A DNA stretch of 64,000 bases from Alphaproteobacteria bacterium (GTDB taxonomy: Bacteria; Myxococcota_A; UBA796; CAJQPC01). The DNA is taken from positions 226,072 through 290,071 of the forward strand of contig JACKEV010000017.1 of assembly GCA_020632795.1 (NCBI GenBank). The letters are read 5' to 3'. Made by a program: the position numbers and the translations under genes. The number at the start of each line of letters is the position of its first letter. Position 1 is the stretch's first letter. Positions 24,501-31,972 of this stretch are shown in pieces. The notes beneath the pieces were generated by a model. The model was given only the letters and a program-made list of their open reading frames with translations, did not search any database and was not told the DNA's origin.

Positions 24501-25580
24501 CCAGGCCGCAATTCCATACAGATTCTTGTACCGTTGGCTGGCCTCAAACCTGCGAAATGCCCGCAACCTCAGCCGCTCGCGCCGCAACGTGTCCGTGACG
24601 TCCACGCCGTACAGGACCAACTCCGTGAGTTGGGCGTCCTCGCTGGCGCCTCCGTGGACAGCGCCGCCGTTGGGGAGTGTGGGCACCTCCCAGGGCAGCG
24701 CCGAGTCGTCGGTCAGCGTCACCGTCACCTGCTCCGGGACCCCGGTTCGAGTCCGGTCCATGCCGAGAACGCCCCCATGCATCACAACGTTGATGCGCAC
24801 AGGATCGGACGTGGATCCTGATGTGGCGCGAATCGCCACGATCTCGGACCACTGCGCTGCCAGTTCCGGCAGATCCTCTGTGAGGTCGCCATGACTCCCC
24901 ACGAAGACTGGGACCTCTCCGTTGCTGGGGATGTCAAAGGAGACAGTCCCCAGTTCGTCCAGGGCGTTACGCACCACAAGTGTTACGGAGGCCTGCGACG
25001 CACCGGGGTTCAAGACGGTCGGTACCGCCCTGAGATCAGCGGCCAGGATGTAGAGCGGCGTCAGCCCTGCACCCGAGCGCTCCCACAGGGTGAAATAGAT
25101 GTCTGGTCCTCTCGACACCGTACCGTTCACAGCCACTGGCCGGTCCTGGGAATCCAGCACGAGGACACCCAGCAGGCTGGACCAGGACGTCTCCGTCGTG
25201 ACGGTGTCGCCGGTGGGGACATGTACGGTCTCCACCGTGAAGGCATTGTAGTCATCCAAGCCGAGGACCAGCACCCGTCTGACCTCCTGGGACAGGCCAA
25301 TGGTGATCTGGCCGTTCGGAGTGTCCAGCTCACCTGTTGTCCAGATGGGCAGGCTGAACGCCAGCTCCACCGCCTCCCCCCGCTCCAGGCTCGGCCGCCC
25401 GTCGCGCTGCAGCCAGAGCCCGCACGGCGGCACCTCGAACACCTCGATGGCCACCTCGTCGGCCAGCGGGACGCGCGGGGTGTCGTTGTTCAGCGGATCC
25501 GGGACCTCCACCCCCCGGAGATCCGCCACGATCTCCAGGAACGTCGGGCTCGAACGCAGGTGCAGGATCTCCTGGGGCAT
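18573..25580 (-). CDS. Giant hypothetical protein (2335 aa), last gene of the giant-protein operon
   Basis: The start is chosen at the ATG with GGAGG 5 nt upstream rather than an ATG 24 nt earlier. No signal peptide. The first 1500 or so residues look like consecutive beta-rich domains. The region around 1670-1900 is strongly helical and charged. Around 2015-2085 there are hydrophobic helices (FLIFGPRMAAALG, AFVFAFAGPLAGGLGLLATL) that could insert in or cross a membrane. Base composition is visibly less GC-rich than the other operon genes (third positions with many A/T, for example around 19200-19700 and 23400-23700), suggesting a different origin or age. No family recognised. It is the distal gene of five, 46 nt after the preceding one. 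It may be a structural or effector-type component; this is inference only. Confidence 0.85.
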   Translation of the reverse strand: MPQEILHLRSSPTFLEIVADLRGVEVPDPLNNDTPRVPLADEVAIEVFEVPPCGLWLQRDGRPSLERGEAVELAFSLPIWTTGELDTPNGQITIGLSQEVRRVLVLGLDDYNAFTVETVHVPTGDTVTTETSWSSLLGVLVLDSQDRPVAVNGTVSRGPDIYFTLWERSGAGLTPLYILAADLRAVPTVLNPGASQASVTLVVRNALDELGTVSFDIPSNGEVPVFVGSHGDLTEDLPELAAQWSEIVAIRATSGSTSDPVRINVVMHGGVLGMDRTRTGVPEQVTVTLTDDSALPWEVPTLPNGGAVHGGASEDAQLTELVLYGVDVTDTLRRERLRLRAFRRFEASQRYKNLYGIAAWNTRERGAGSGTFTWRLGPPAEALHTFTGPATAGFAYLHACTPPPGSSLRVEAPEAAINAQLMILGRRAGADDLVAEPHTILSTDQLISLEGWTRIEAVRILGLANDLAVNLHIPSTRAEVRSDAWVLFSAPMARLLGGAAHRLGGRATVRGLRTGRSHPLLAIGAFGMEDEVVPPPMRHSITPVPFAGVSVVAPCIQGDVTFSAEDSSLAAFKRAGDQCVRVLNGDGGSLVNRTAVLAPPSTSVNADEGEVLVITDVFPSTQGGGECCFGLDFQVGTHNTLLLEVITAIDLGPDASLVWEYFDATGNWSPVQQRHHPDGDPLQQTGQIRLVFDADAAITQIGAHKGRWMRVQFSGGNIITVPQIRRAYLAQDGTTTRVEEWDLNAVYLARHQWCSTWTTVPDPDSMDPNRAASSKRLGLIAGRRLALTAKVRLRATDDPDHEDLVWSQLPEHLRRAQLLERLEVEVCDGASGFYVRRAWPQPTSDDIESGTWWLQANETVDGEGIYHMRPVFCPSDAEPPMGLDYPAWHNGTGPVFLPKNASSEDGAGYAPDSARWPMGELVARHVSLVAVARSWVSWLGLPADRATLREPDFDQNAARAVQDMVGRLVETSSLFKDVIGQDQMPTVAEMMPLFDRVQKLLDLSKDESYSNMVGKDTQEQVGGPYYNQFVRTAEGMQVGIASGGRSLVKAIHRHRALLRGRDSAEHAFLVAQLLVGLDGVSEGEGYLDTTVWPSVRHLPIRSTVREYISTGGQAVELELDEVGQFVLLPADLSAFGVGSIPAVLITVEDRAARFVRAGGDPATPLVEDTRALALGLAGFLEEGTANEVQELVLARGSTVTVSQADVTPSVRLTSLRALHDVQHPLTQVARAYWPQPQEILNLVRWDILNGVQESETPEAFAVMLQVPDTLRAGTHHLFVIDPLLGPANLTSQRTVTISVSEADRLWGGLVHVANVSPDLGAVTPPLEADVTEVKRGDWLAFVFNIEHFPMNGLPRILASWVHDAPLVVGLPNNPTFARDRYHATDRESATAELAPLLVAAPTRSDPELQVSWLSIRMHEAGRSASRVVQLWPDGFHSPPEDGAPQAIAEDILDIAAGGSIRLERLVGDTEVFLVARSSTHSSWVELATLVDVAVAAEFQGGADGFNYPMGMAVPVPSHVPSITQPLFVDGDFEQPGTLYASRLFLIHVLPSDDQEPAQNHFVRIQADRSPVLPDGASILEVRRGDTIILVSEGQPQPDPMLTVAVPWVIAAELPLGHPVRLAPAFSGLPTPDALIQQLSSTEWQLGQSFETYRTAQTTTRMKLSTSGVAQKLTALLAGRVCRWAAEGRRRRHDVDRLTDLLGYALISDEQQDALAELFEETWQRVAARHMERERLTDAIWSRRRAVAYAMTRSAVLAEDPGEASTLFDLVVAASDANERQAAVAEHFDALKAELESWGAGGDRLDSLISETTAALIAEIADRTASHLLEDDQRLSLIELASHHLLYGDVLVSLSLEEALAPLLQRMYQARFQDPVVSQSGFAAALYDARQYGILSTLAAAVEGWTSEQDSVALRGTVGLPAGSRKPVVANGGWLEGLLGNMGQALQSFILQTNFARAANRAAYRMTRGTLTLAAQMDAWFTRIVVAATVINHTVKAWDAFMEGRRGKMWREGTKTAQSMFFLIFGPRMAAALGRGVMHFRRLAFVFAFAGPLAGGLGLLATLAINLLIDRMLDLLTRTDEDRSLTASWVRASWFGKGWGLDSGYFRERSWIATARYVVAPARSIRYSPWVSTGGPGLGPSHAPAEYDTIHRTLHRASRLESDGRYVAVLGEALGETLDTEKLHRNSRSVLIEPYHFIGSELAEGRLRPDLHLMNLTLDEVFRPLHVEAYRLNSSLVGTQAGQVILYHALPLSLGELDLRVIGLTADSHDVEGESVTVQRFAEGADLYNDTISFRGEITLDWPVATEYAEIRVKRPDTSDTWEAPYRRIFLRRPDE

Positions 25581-25626
25581 CTTGGCCTCCTTCAGAAAGT
25601 ACAAAATCTGTATTGAATGTCGTGAT

Positions 25627-28600
25627 TCAGGTGCTCAGGACCAGCCAGCCCTCGCGGGTGAGCGGGCCGTGGTCGGGGTAGCTCGCCCGGTCGTCGGCTT
25701 TGGTGACCGGGCGGGCGACCCAGCGGCCAGGGACCTCCCGCTCGCTCCAGCTCCACACCTCGCCGCCGGGCACGGTCAGGGACACCTCATCGGGTGGCGT
25801 GAGCACCGGGCCCAGGGCGAAGCTCGGCCGCATCGCGCTGAGCGCCGCGTGCACGTGCGCCCGCACCAGGCGCAGCGCCTTCTGGGGCAGCAGGCCCATC
25901 GTGGCGTGGACCGCCGCGAGCGGGTGCATCAGCATCGTCACCCGGATCGTCTGATCCTTGCGCAGCGTCAGGGTGTGATCGTGCTCGATGAAGGGGTGCA
26001 GCACGTCCACCAGCGCCTCCATGCCCTCGACCCGGCCCAGGGCGTTCTGGAGCGCGCGCTGCCCGAACACCGGGTAGAACCGGCTGTAGTCCTCGTTCAG
26101 GAAGTAGCCCACCAGCCCGTCCTCCCGGCGGGTGAGCGCCCCCAACCGCACCTCGAGGGCTGCCCGGGAGAGGGCGGCCGGCGGCGCCTCGTCGTAGCGC
26201 ACGTCGTCCGCCTCGATCTCCAGGCGCAGCTCGGCGCGGACCAGGGCCAGCGGCCGCCCCAGCATCAGCGCCAGGTGCTCGTCCTCACCGTGCCCGAAGG
26301 GGTTGATCGTCCAGAAGGTCGAGTCGATCACGCCCATCAGCGCCTCCAGCACCCCCAGCGGGGGCGGCGCGCCCGCCGCGGCGTCGGCCTGCTCCCGAGC
26401 CCCCCAGGCGATCAGCGAATCCAGCACCCCGGCCAGCACCGGGTTGTCCGTGGCCGGGGGGTGCTGCCCCGCGGGCGCGTCCACGCCGGGGGGCGGCTCC
26501 CACATCACGCCGTGGTTCGCGTGCCGGAGCTGCCCCAGGCTCGCCCCGTTCACGTCGAACACCTCCAGCGCGCGGTCGATGTGGTCCGGCAGCAGATAGC
26601 CGCACACCGGAGACGTCGATGGCAACGACATCGCGGAGAGCCCGGTCGTGGGATCGAGGAAGCGGAACCACAGCCGCGCGGGGTGGAGCAGGCGCGGGGG
26701 CAGCTCCGCGGTCCTGCGCCAGCCGTCGACCGCCTCCTGCGCCATGGTCGCGCCCAGGTACACCACGGGCGCGTCGTTCACCGGCTCGATGTCCACCCGC
26801 CGACCGAAGGGGTCGATGAGCCGCAGCCGCGTCAGGGTCAGGCGCCCGGAGCGCAGACCGCCGGAGTCCTCGGTCACCGCGCGGAGCTGGTCGTGCAGGC
26901 CGTTGAGCGTGCAGAACACCGCGTCGTAGTGGCGGAGCTGCTCCTGGAGATTGTACAGCCCCTCGCGCAGCGTTGAGAGCGCGTCCTCGTCGATCTCGTC
27001 CCGCTGGGCCAGCCCGGCCAGCTCCGACCACAGACGGCCCACCCGATCGGCGATGCCATCAAAGGCCGCCGCCGAGACGACCGTGCGCCCGCTGTAGGAC
27101 GCGCTGTTCGGGAACGCGGTCCCGTCGCTCACGAAGTCCAGCTCGTCCAACGCGAAGTGCGCCATCGGGTCGTCGGAGGAGGTCCATGTCGCCTCCCACT
27201 CCGCGATCACCGGCGCGGGCGTGGGCGTCCACGGCGTCAGCGCCAGCGGCGACGGCATCACCGCCGCCTCCTCCGTCGACGCGTCCAGCCAGAAGCCCTC
27301 GTCCGGGTAGCCCTGCACCTGGATCACCGGGTCGGGGCCGGGGACCCCCTGGGCGCTGACCGAGTCGAAGCCCACCCGCATGCCGAAGCGGAGGCGCCAG
27401 GCGTTGTGGAGCGAGCTGTAGCGGGGGGCGCCCGACCACCAGCTCATCTGGAGCCGCTGGATGTGGTCCCAGAAGTACCAGAACGGCGTGGCGCCATCCT
27501 GCCCGACCGAGGCGAGGTCCACCGGGGACTCCAGGTCGGCGTGGTTGTTGGGCCGGTTCGGCCACGACTGCGCGGCGATGACGAAGGCGTGGGTGGGATC
27601 CATCAACGCGACCTCCCCCACCACGTCCCAGGCCACCGCCGGGCAGTCGACCTGGGCCGGAGGCAGGCCCATGACCAGGTCCGGGGTGACCGTGGGGTGG
27701 ATGAACCAGGACTTCACGATCCCGTTGTCCCGGTTGCCCTGGCGCACCACGAACTCCTGCACCACGTCCCCGGACAGCCGGACCCGCAGCGTGCCGTCGT
27801 CCGTGTACTGGTCGTCCTCGCCCCGGGAGAAGCTGCGCTGGGGCCCGAGCACCGCCACCACCGGGTCCCGAGGCACGTAGTAGCGTGGGCCCGGCCGGCG
27901 GACCGCGCGCACCTCCTGGCCGTCGAGGGTCGAGGTCTCGCCCACCGCGAGGGCCCCCATCAAGGCCAGCTTGCTGAGGTGCCCGTCGGCGTCGTCGGCG
28001 CGCTGCGTCGCCACCACCTCCGCCGCGTCCACCGGCACGAGGTCGTCGAAGTAGCCGCCGGGCCGCGCGGCGAAGCCCGCCTGGTGGGACAGGGACAGCA
28101 GCTCGGCCAGCCCATCGTCCCCTCGGCTCAGCGCCGACAGCCGATCCTTGAGGAAGCCGTGCATGCGGATCTGCTCGACCAGGAGCTGACGGTCCGTGAG
28201 GTCCCCATAGGAGGTCTCGTTGGAGACATAGCTCGCCTGCTCGCCCCCCAGCAGCGCAGCCAGGGCCTCGGTCTCGTCCGCGCCGAGGGCCAGCATCACG
28301 TCGGTCTCCTCGTCCGGGAGCATGCCCTGCGCCGCCACGTTGCGCCGCCGACGCCAGGCGTCCTCCAGCAGCGAGCCGTCGGCGAGGACCTCCGTGTTGT
28401 CCGGCGCGGTCCACGCCACGTCCAGCAGGGCGCCATGGAACAAGCAGCGGTCCGGCACCCGGTCCAGCGACAGCTCGTCCACCGCCAGCGCCCAGCCCAG
28501 CTCGGCCAGCCGCGCCAGCACCGCGTCGCGGGTCACCTCGTCGTCCCCGGCCTGGAACACCGCCTCCAGCGGACCGTACACCGGGTCGTCGGTGTCCTCG

Positions 28601-29232
28601 TCGTACCAGCCGATGATCACGTAGCTGACGGGCCCGCGGACGCCGCCGGCCATCGCGTCGTGGAACGCGAAGCGGTGCAGCACGTTGTCATAGACCGCCG
28701 CCCAGGTGTGGTCCCCGGGCCCGATGGCCGTGAGGTCACCCGGGTCCACGGTGGTCACCGCCGCCGGATCGGCGCCGGCGCCGTGGGCCAGCTCGGCGGT
28801 GCCCGTCGCCGCGTCGATGAGCCACACCCGCAGCTCCCGCGGGGACGTGCTGGTCCACCACCGGTCGTGGGCGTCCTCTCCGACAGGGGTGGAGAAGCGC
28901 ACCACCATCCAGCGATCGGGCAGACGCGGGAAGTCCGGCACCGCGCTGGAGTCCGCGGCGGCCGCCTTCTCGTAGGGAGACGGCTCGCCGTCGTCCTCGG
29001 GGGTGCTGTCCGGGAGGTGCGCTGTGGTGAGGGCGTCGGGCATGGCCCACATCAGGTGGATGCCCTTGTCCAGGCCGAAGCCGTGGTCCTGGAACAGCGG
29101 CGCGGGGGTCACCCCGGTGGTGCTCTCGACCAGCCCCAGGTCAGCGCGCTCCGCGTGGTACAGCGGGTCGGTGGCGTCCTCGGGCTGGAGCACGGCCTCG
29201 ACGGCGATGGGGATCAGGATGCGTTCGGGCAC
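25627..29232 (-). CDS. Large hypothetical protein (1201 aa), fourth gene of the giant-protein operon
   Basis: GTG start with AGGAGG 5 nt upstream. Near the N-terminus are two striking blocks: KGIHLMWAMPDAL (56-68) and DFPRLPDRWMVVRF (100-113). A later block LRLIDPFGRRVDIEP lies around residue 812. These blocks look like conserved family signatures, but I cannot name the family. No signal peptide or membrane helix is seen. Long, mostly beta regions alternate with a helical segment around 715-790. It starts 10 nt after the stop of the preceding gene. A structural role in one large assembly with the other operon products is inferred. Confidence 0.88.
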   Translation of the reverse strand: MPERILIPIAVEAVLQPEDATDPLYHAERADLGLVESTTGVTPAPLFQDHGFGLDKGIHLMWAMPDALTTAHLPDSTPEDDGEPSPYEKAAAADSSAVPDFPRLPDRWMVVRFSTPVGEDAHDRWWTSTSPRELRVWLIDAATGTAELAHGAGADPAAVTTVDPGDLTAIGPGDHTWAAVYDNVLHRFAFHDAMAGGVRGPVSYVIIGWYDEDTDDPVYGPLEAVFQAGDDEVTRDAVLARLAELGWALAVDELSLDRVPDRCLFHGALLDVAWTAPDNTEVLADGSLLEDAWRRRRNVAAQGMLPDEETDVMLALGADETEALAALLGGEQASYVSNETSYGDLTDRQLLVEQIRMHGFLKDRLSALSRGDDGLAELLSLSHQAGFAARPGGYFDDLVPVDAAEVVATQRADDADGHLSKLALMGALAVGETSTLDGQEVRAVRRPGPRYYVPRDPVVAVLGPQRSFSRGEDDQYTDDGTLRVRLSGDVVQEFVVRQGNRDNGIVKSWFIHPTVTPDLVMGLPPAQVDCPAVAWDVVGEVALMDPTHAFVIAAQSWPNRPNNHADLESPVDLASVGQDGATPFWYFWDHIQRLQMSWWSGAPRYSSLHNAWRLRFGMRVGFDSVSAQGVPGPDPVIQVQGYPDEGFWLDASTEEAAVMPSPLALTPWTPTPAPVIAEWEATWTSSDDPMAHFALDELDFVSDGTAFPNSASYSGRTVVSAAAFDGIADRVGRLWSELAGLAQRDEIDEDALSTLREGLYNLQEQLRHYDAVFCTLNGLHDQLRAVTEDSGGLRSGRLTLTRLRLIDPFGRRVDIEPVNDAPVVYLGATMAQEAVDGWRRTAELPPRLLHPARLWFRFLDPTTGLSAMSLPSTSPVCGYLLPDHIDRALEVFDVNGASLGQLRHANHGVMWEPPPGVDAPAGQHPPATDNPVLAGVLDSLIAWGAREQADAAAGAPPPLGVLEALMGVIDSTFWTINPFGHGEDEHLALMLGRPLALVRAELRLEIEADDVRYDEAPPAALSRAALEVRLGALTRREDGLVGYFLNEDYSRFYPVFGQRALQNALGRVEGMEALVDVLHPFIEHDHTLTLRKDQTIRVTMLMHPLAAVHATMGLLPQKALRLVRAHVHAALSAMRPSFALGPVLTPPDEVSLTVPGGEVWSWSEREVPGRWVARPVTKADDRASYPDHGPLTREGWLVLST

Positions 29233-29242
29233 GGGGGCCTCC

Positions 29243-30400
29243 TCAGCCTGCGGTCAGGATGGGCAGTTCGAAGGGGTCGAGGTAGAGCAGGTCGGCGATC
29301 CGGGCCGGGCCGAGCATGTCGTCGGGGACGGCGATGAGGTTGTGCTGGACCATCAGCTCGTCGCGCATGTCCTCCTGGACCTGCTCGACGTCGATGACCC
29401 CCGCGAACCCGGCCTCGCCGCGCTGGGCGATGTCGAGGTCCCCGTGCACGGCCGGGAACGTGTCCCGGAGGTTGAACAGGAGGTTCCGCAGCGGCGCGGT
29501 CGGGAGCGTGGGCGTGCCCTCCACCCGGGGGACGGCGCCCTCCATCGGCTCGCGCAGCACCACCAGGTCCGGCACCCCGTCCCACAGGACCAGCAGGGTG
29601 CTGGGGCCCAGGAACACCCGCCGCGCCACCGGCAGCAGCTCGTCCGCGCTGAACACGCCCAGGGCCGCGTCCCCGCCCGCGCACGCCTCGATCACCACGC
29701 CCGGCCAGTACTCCACCAGCTCAGAGCGCAGTATCAACCCGGTGATCGGCCCCCTCGGCGCCAACCCCCGGATCGACCACCAGGTGAGGTCCTGGGCGTC
29801 CTCACGCGCGGACGCGTCCGGGCGGGGGCTGCGCTTGGACGGCTGGGGCTGCCCCGGCCCCCCCCGTCGGTTGAGGGCGTAGCGCGCCCCCTCGCTCAGC
29901 CCGGGGACCCCGGGCGGCGTGTCGTCCAGGGGGTCGTAGGTGGTCGGCGGGGAGATGGTGCCGTTGGAGTAGGGCGCCATCCGGTCCGCGAAGCGGTCGG
30001 ACATCCAGGTCCGGGCGTCGTCGCTGGCGGCCTCGCGCTGGGTGTGGAACGCCCCCTCCATGCGATCCAGGGTGTCGTTGAGGTGGCCGTAGAGCTGCTC
30101 GTTGGCCCGGGAGCGCTGCGGATCGACCGCGGCCACCGACAGCGCCCCGTCGACCAGAGCGTCCAGGAAGCGCCGGTCCACCGGGAACATGCGCAGCGCG
30201 CCGTTGGGCAGCATGCGCGCGTCGGGCACCAGGTAGCGGAACGGCACCCCCTCCAGCCGGCGGAGCTGGATGAGGAAGTCCAGCACGGCCTGGGGGATGG
30301 GCCGCTCGGGGAGCGCCTGGGGGGCGTTGGTGCGGGCGAAGGCCCGCTCGGCGGCCACGTCGACGGCGGTCGCGGAGAACATGAGGCGGAAGCGGATCAT
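29243..30400 (-). CDS. Hypothetical protein (385 aa), third gene of the giant-protein operon
   Basis: ATG with GGAG 8 nt upstream, 3 nt after the TAG of the preceding gene. The N-terminus, MIRFRLMFSATAVDVAAERA, is a strand-helix without a cleavable signal. A linker rich in Pro, Ser and Arg (about 150-200) divides a helical N-terminal half from a C-terminal half with FLGPSTLLVLWDGVPDLVVL and LLYLDPFELPIL. It is the smallest member of the operon and possibly an adaptor between the giants. No family recognised. Confidence 0.85.
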   Translation of the reverse strand: MIRFRLMFSATAVDVAAERAFARTNAPQALPERPIPQAVLDFLIQLRRLEGVPFRYLVPDARMLPNGALRMFPVDRRFLDALVDGALSVAAVDPQRSRANEQLYGHLNDTLDRMEGAFHTQREAASDDARTWMSDRFADRMAPYSNGTISPPTTYDPLDDTPPGVPGLSEGARYALNRRGGPGQPQPSKRSPRPDASAREDAQDLTWWSIRGLAPRGPITGLILRSELVEYWPGVVIEACAGGDAALGVFSADELLPVARRVFLGPSTLLVLWDGVPDLVVLREPMEGAVPRVEGTPTLPTAPLRNLLFNLRDTFPAVHGDLDIAQRGEAGFAGVIDVEQVQEDMRDELMVQHNLIAVPDDMLGPARIADLLYLDPFELPILTAG

Positions 30401-30403
30401 GGC

Positions 30404-31972
30404 CTACGGCTCCTCGAAGGACGGGTTCGGGTCGATGTCGACGGGATCGACCGGCGGGTCGACCTCCTCAGGCGCGGGGAAGACCTCGTTGAGGGTCACC
30501 GCGCGCCGCAGGTGCTCGATCTCGCGCAGCTCGCGCAGCTCCTCGGGGTCCAGGCGTTCGTTGTTCGAGAACAGCCCGTCGAGTTCGGCCTCGATCCGGC
30601 TCTGGGCGTCCAGCACGTCGTCGTCCTGGCGCAGCTCCAGGGTGCGCGCCTCGGCCAGCGTGCCGTGCCACTGGAGCATGCCGGCCACAAAGGGCCGGTC
30701 GCTGGCGCCCAGCAGCCGCCCCAGCTCGAACGCCGCCGCCAGGGTGATGTCCGGTGGCGGGACCTCCACGCCGAGGCCGGCCGCCCGCCGCGCCGCCTTG
30801 GTCGCCTCCGAGCGCCCGGCGGCGATCTCCTCGGCATCCTTGAGGAACGGCGCGCTCTTGGCCGGCGGGTTCGGATCCTCGGTGTCCGGCACCACCAGCG
30901 GGCTGCGGTAGCGCACCGCGTCGCGGGTGCCGTCCCGGGCGGCGCGGTCCAGCGACACCTCGGGCACGGCCGCGCCCATCGCCCCGATGTCCAGCGCGGT
31001 GACGAGCGACTCGAAGTCCAGCCCCGAGGGCATCGTGCGGAAGGACCACGCCCGCAGCACGGCCACGTTGAAGGTGTCGCTGAGCCGCGCGTCCAAGGGG
31101 TGTGGATCGGCGCGCGTGTCCTGGAGCAGCGCCGCCCAGCCCTCCAGGCTGATGATGGCGGCCACGTACTCGCTGTCCGGCTGGAGGATGCGGTTGGACA
31201 GCAGCGCCGAGAACCACCCGTCGGGGTCGTCGCGGACCAGCGCCTTGTCGGAGAGGTTCACCCGCCGCACGTGGGCCAGCAGGCGCAGCTCCGCGATGGT
31301 GGGCAGCAGGGCCCGCAGGGTCTCGCCGGGCACCTTCATGGTGTCCACCGCCAGGCGCGCGGCCTCGGCCGCGGGCAGGTCGTCGAGCCCCAGGGCCTCC
31401 ACGACCTCCAGGGGCAGGACGTCCGCGGGCCGGGCGTCCCGGGTGATGGCGGACGCCACGCGGATCGCCTCGTCGGTGGTCGCCACGCCGGGGATGAACT
31501 CCGAGCGAAGCTCGATGTCCCCCTCCACCAGCCAGTCCCCGACGCTGCCGTCGCCCCCCTCCGGCCCCAGGAGCTCGACGGTGGAGCTGCTGGCGGACGG
31601 GCTGTACAGGTAGCGCTTGCGGATGACGAGCAGGTGCATCCAGGGCGTGTCGTCGGGGATGTTCGGGTCGACGCCGCCGGCCAGGGTCCGGCTCCACGGC
31701 AGCTCCCGGTCATGGAGCACCGCCAGCGGCACCCGTAGGATGGGCGCCACGGTGTTGGGGGGCGGGTAGACCGAGAAGACGTCCGCGTCGCCGAGCCGCC
31801 ACTGCAGGCCGGAGACATCAAAACGCAGGCAGCGCGCGTCGGGCTCATCGAGGAGCACGCCAGGGCCCGTGACCTCCTGGCCGACCTCGAGGCAGTACTG
31901 GCCGGCCCGCAAGCCGGGCAGCACGCTGTCGTACAACCAGACCATGCCGATGTCGGGGATGCTGTCGCTCAT
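30404..31972 (-). CDS. Hypothetical protein (522 aa), second gene of the giant-protein operon
   Basis: The ATG overlaps the stop of the 3326-aa gene by 4 nt, so its translation is coupled to it. The N-terminal 140 residues are beta-rich with a recognisable block ELPWSRTLAGG (about 88-98) followed by TPWMHLLVIRK (about 107-117). The middle is helical (DVLPLEVVEALGLDDLPAAE). The C-terminal third is a charged helical region with an acidic tail (EVDPPVDPVDIDP). Order and block pattern suggest a baseplate-like or scaffold role only by analogy; function unknown. Confidence 0.85.
   Translation of the reverse strand: MSDSIPDIGMVWLYDSVLPGLRAGQYCLEVGQEVTGPGVLLDEPDARCLRFDVSGLQWRLGDADVFSVYPPPNTVAPILRVPLAVLHDRELPWSRTLAGGVDPNIPDDTPWMHLLVIRKRYLYSPSASSSTVELLGPEGGDGSVGDWLVEGDIELRSEFIPGVATTDEAIRVASAITRDARPADVLPLEVVEALGLDDLPAAEAARLAVDTMKVPGETLRALLPTIAELRLLAHVRRVNLSDKALVRDDPDGWFSALLSNRILQPDSEYVAAIISLEGWAALLQDTRADPHPLDARLSDTFNVAVLRAWSFRTMPSGLDFESLVTALDIGAMGAAVPEVSLDRAARDGTRDAVRYRSPLVVPDTEDPNPPAKSAPFLKDAEEIAAGRSEATKAARRAAGLGVEVPPPDITLAAAFELGRLLGASDRPFVAGMLQWHGTLAEARTLELRQDDDVLDAQSRIEAELDGLFSNNERLDPEELRELREIEHLRRAVTLNEVFPAPEEVDPPVDPVDIDPNPSFEEP

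Noticed and set aside
24741..24757. tRNA T-arm-like sequence GGTTCGAGTCC
   Set aside because: No acceptor, D-arm or anticodon arm fits around it, and it lies within a gene read in another frame; coincidence.
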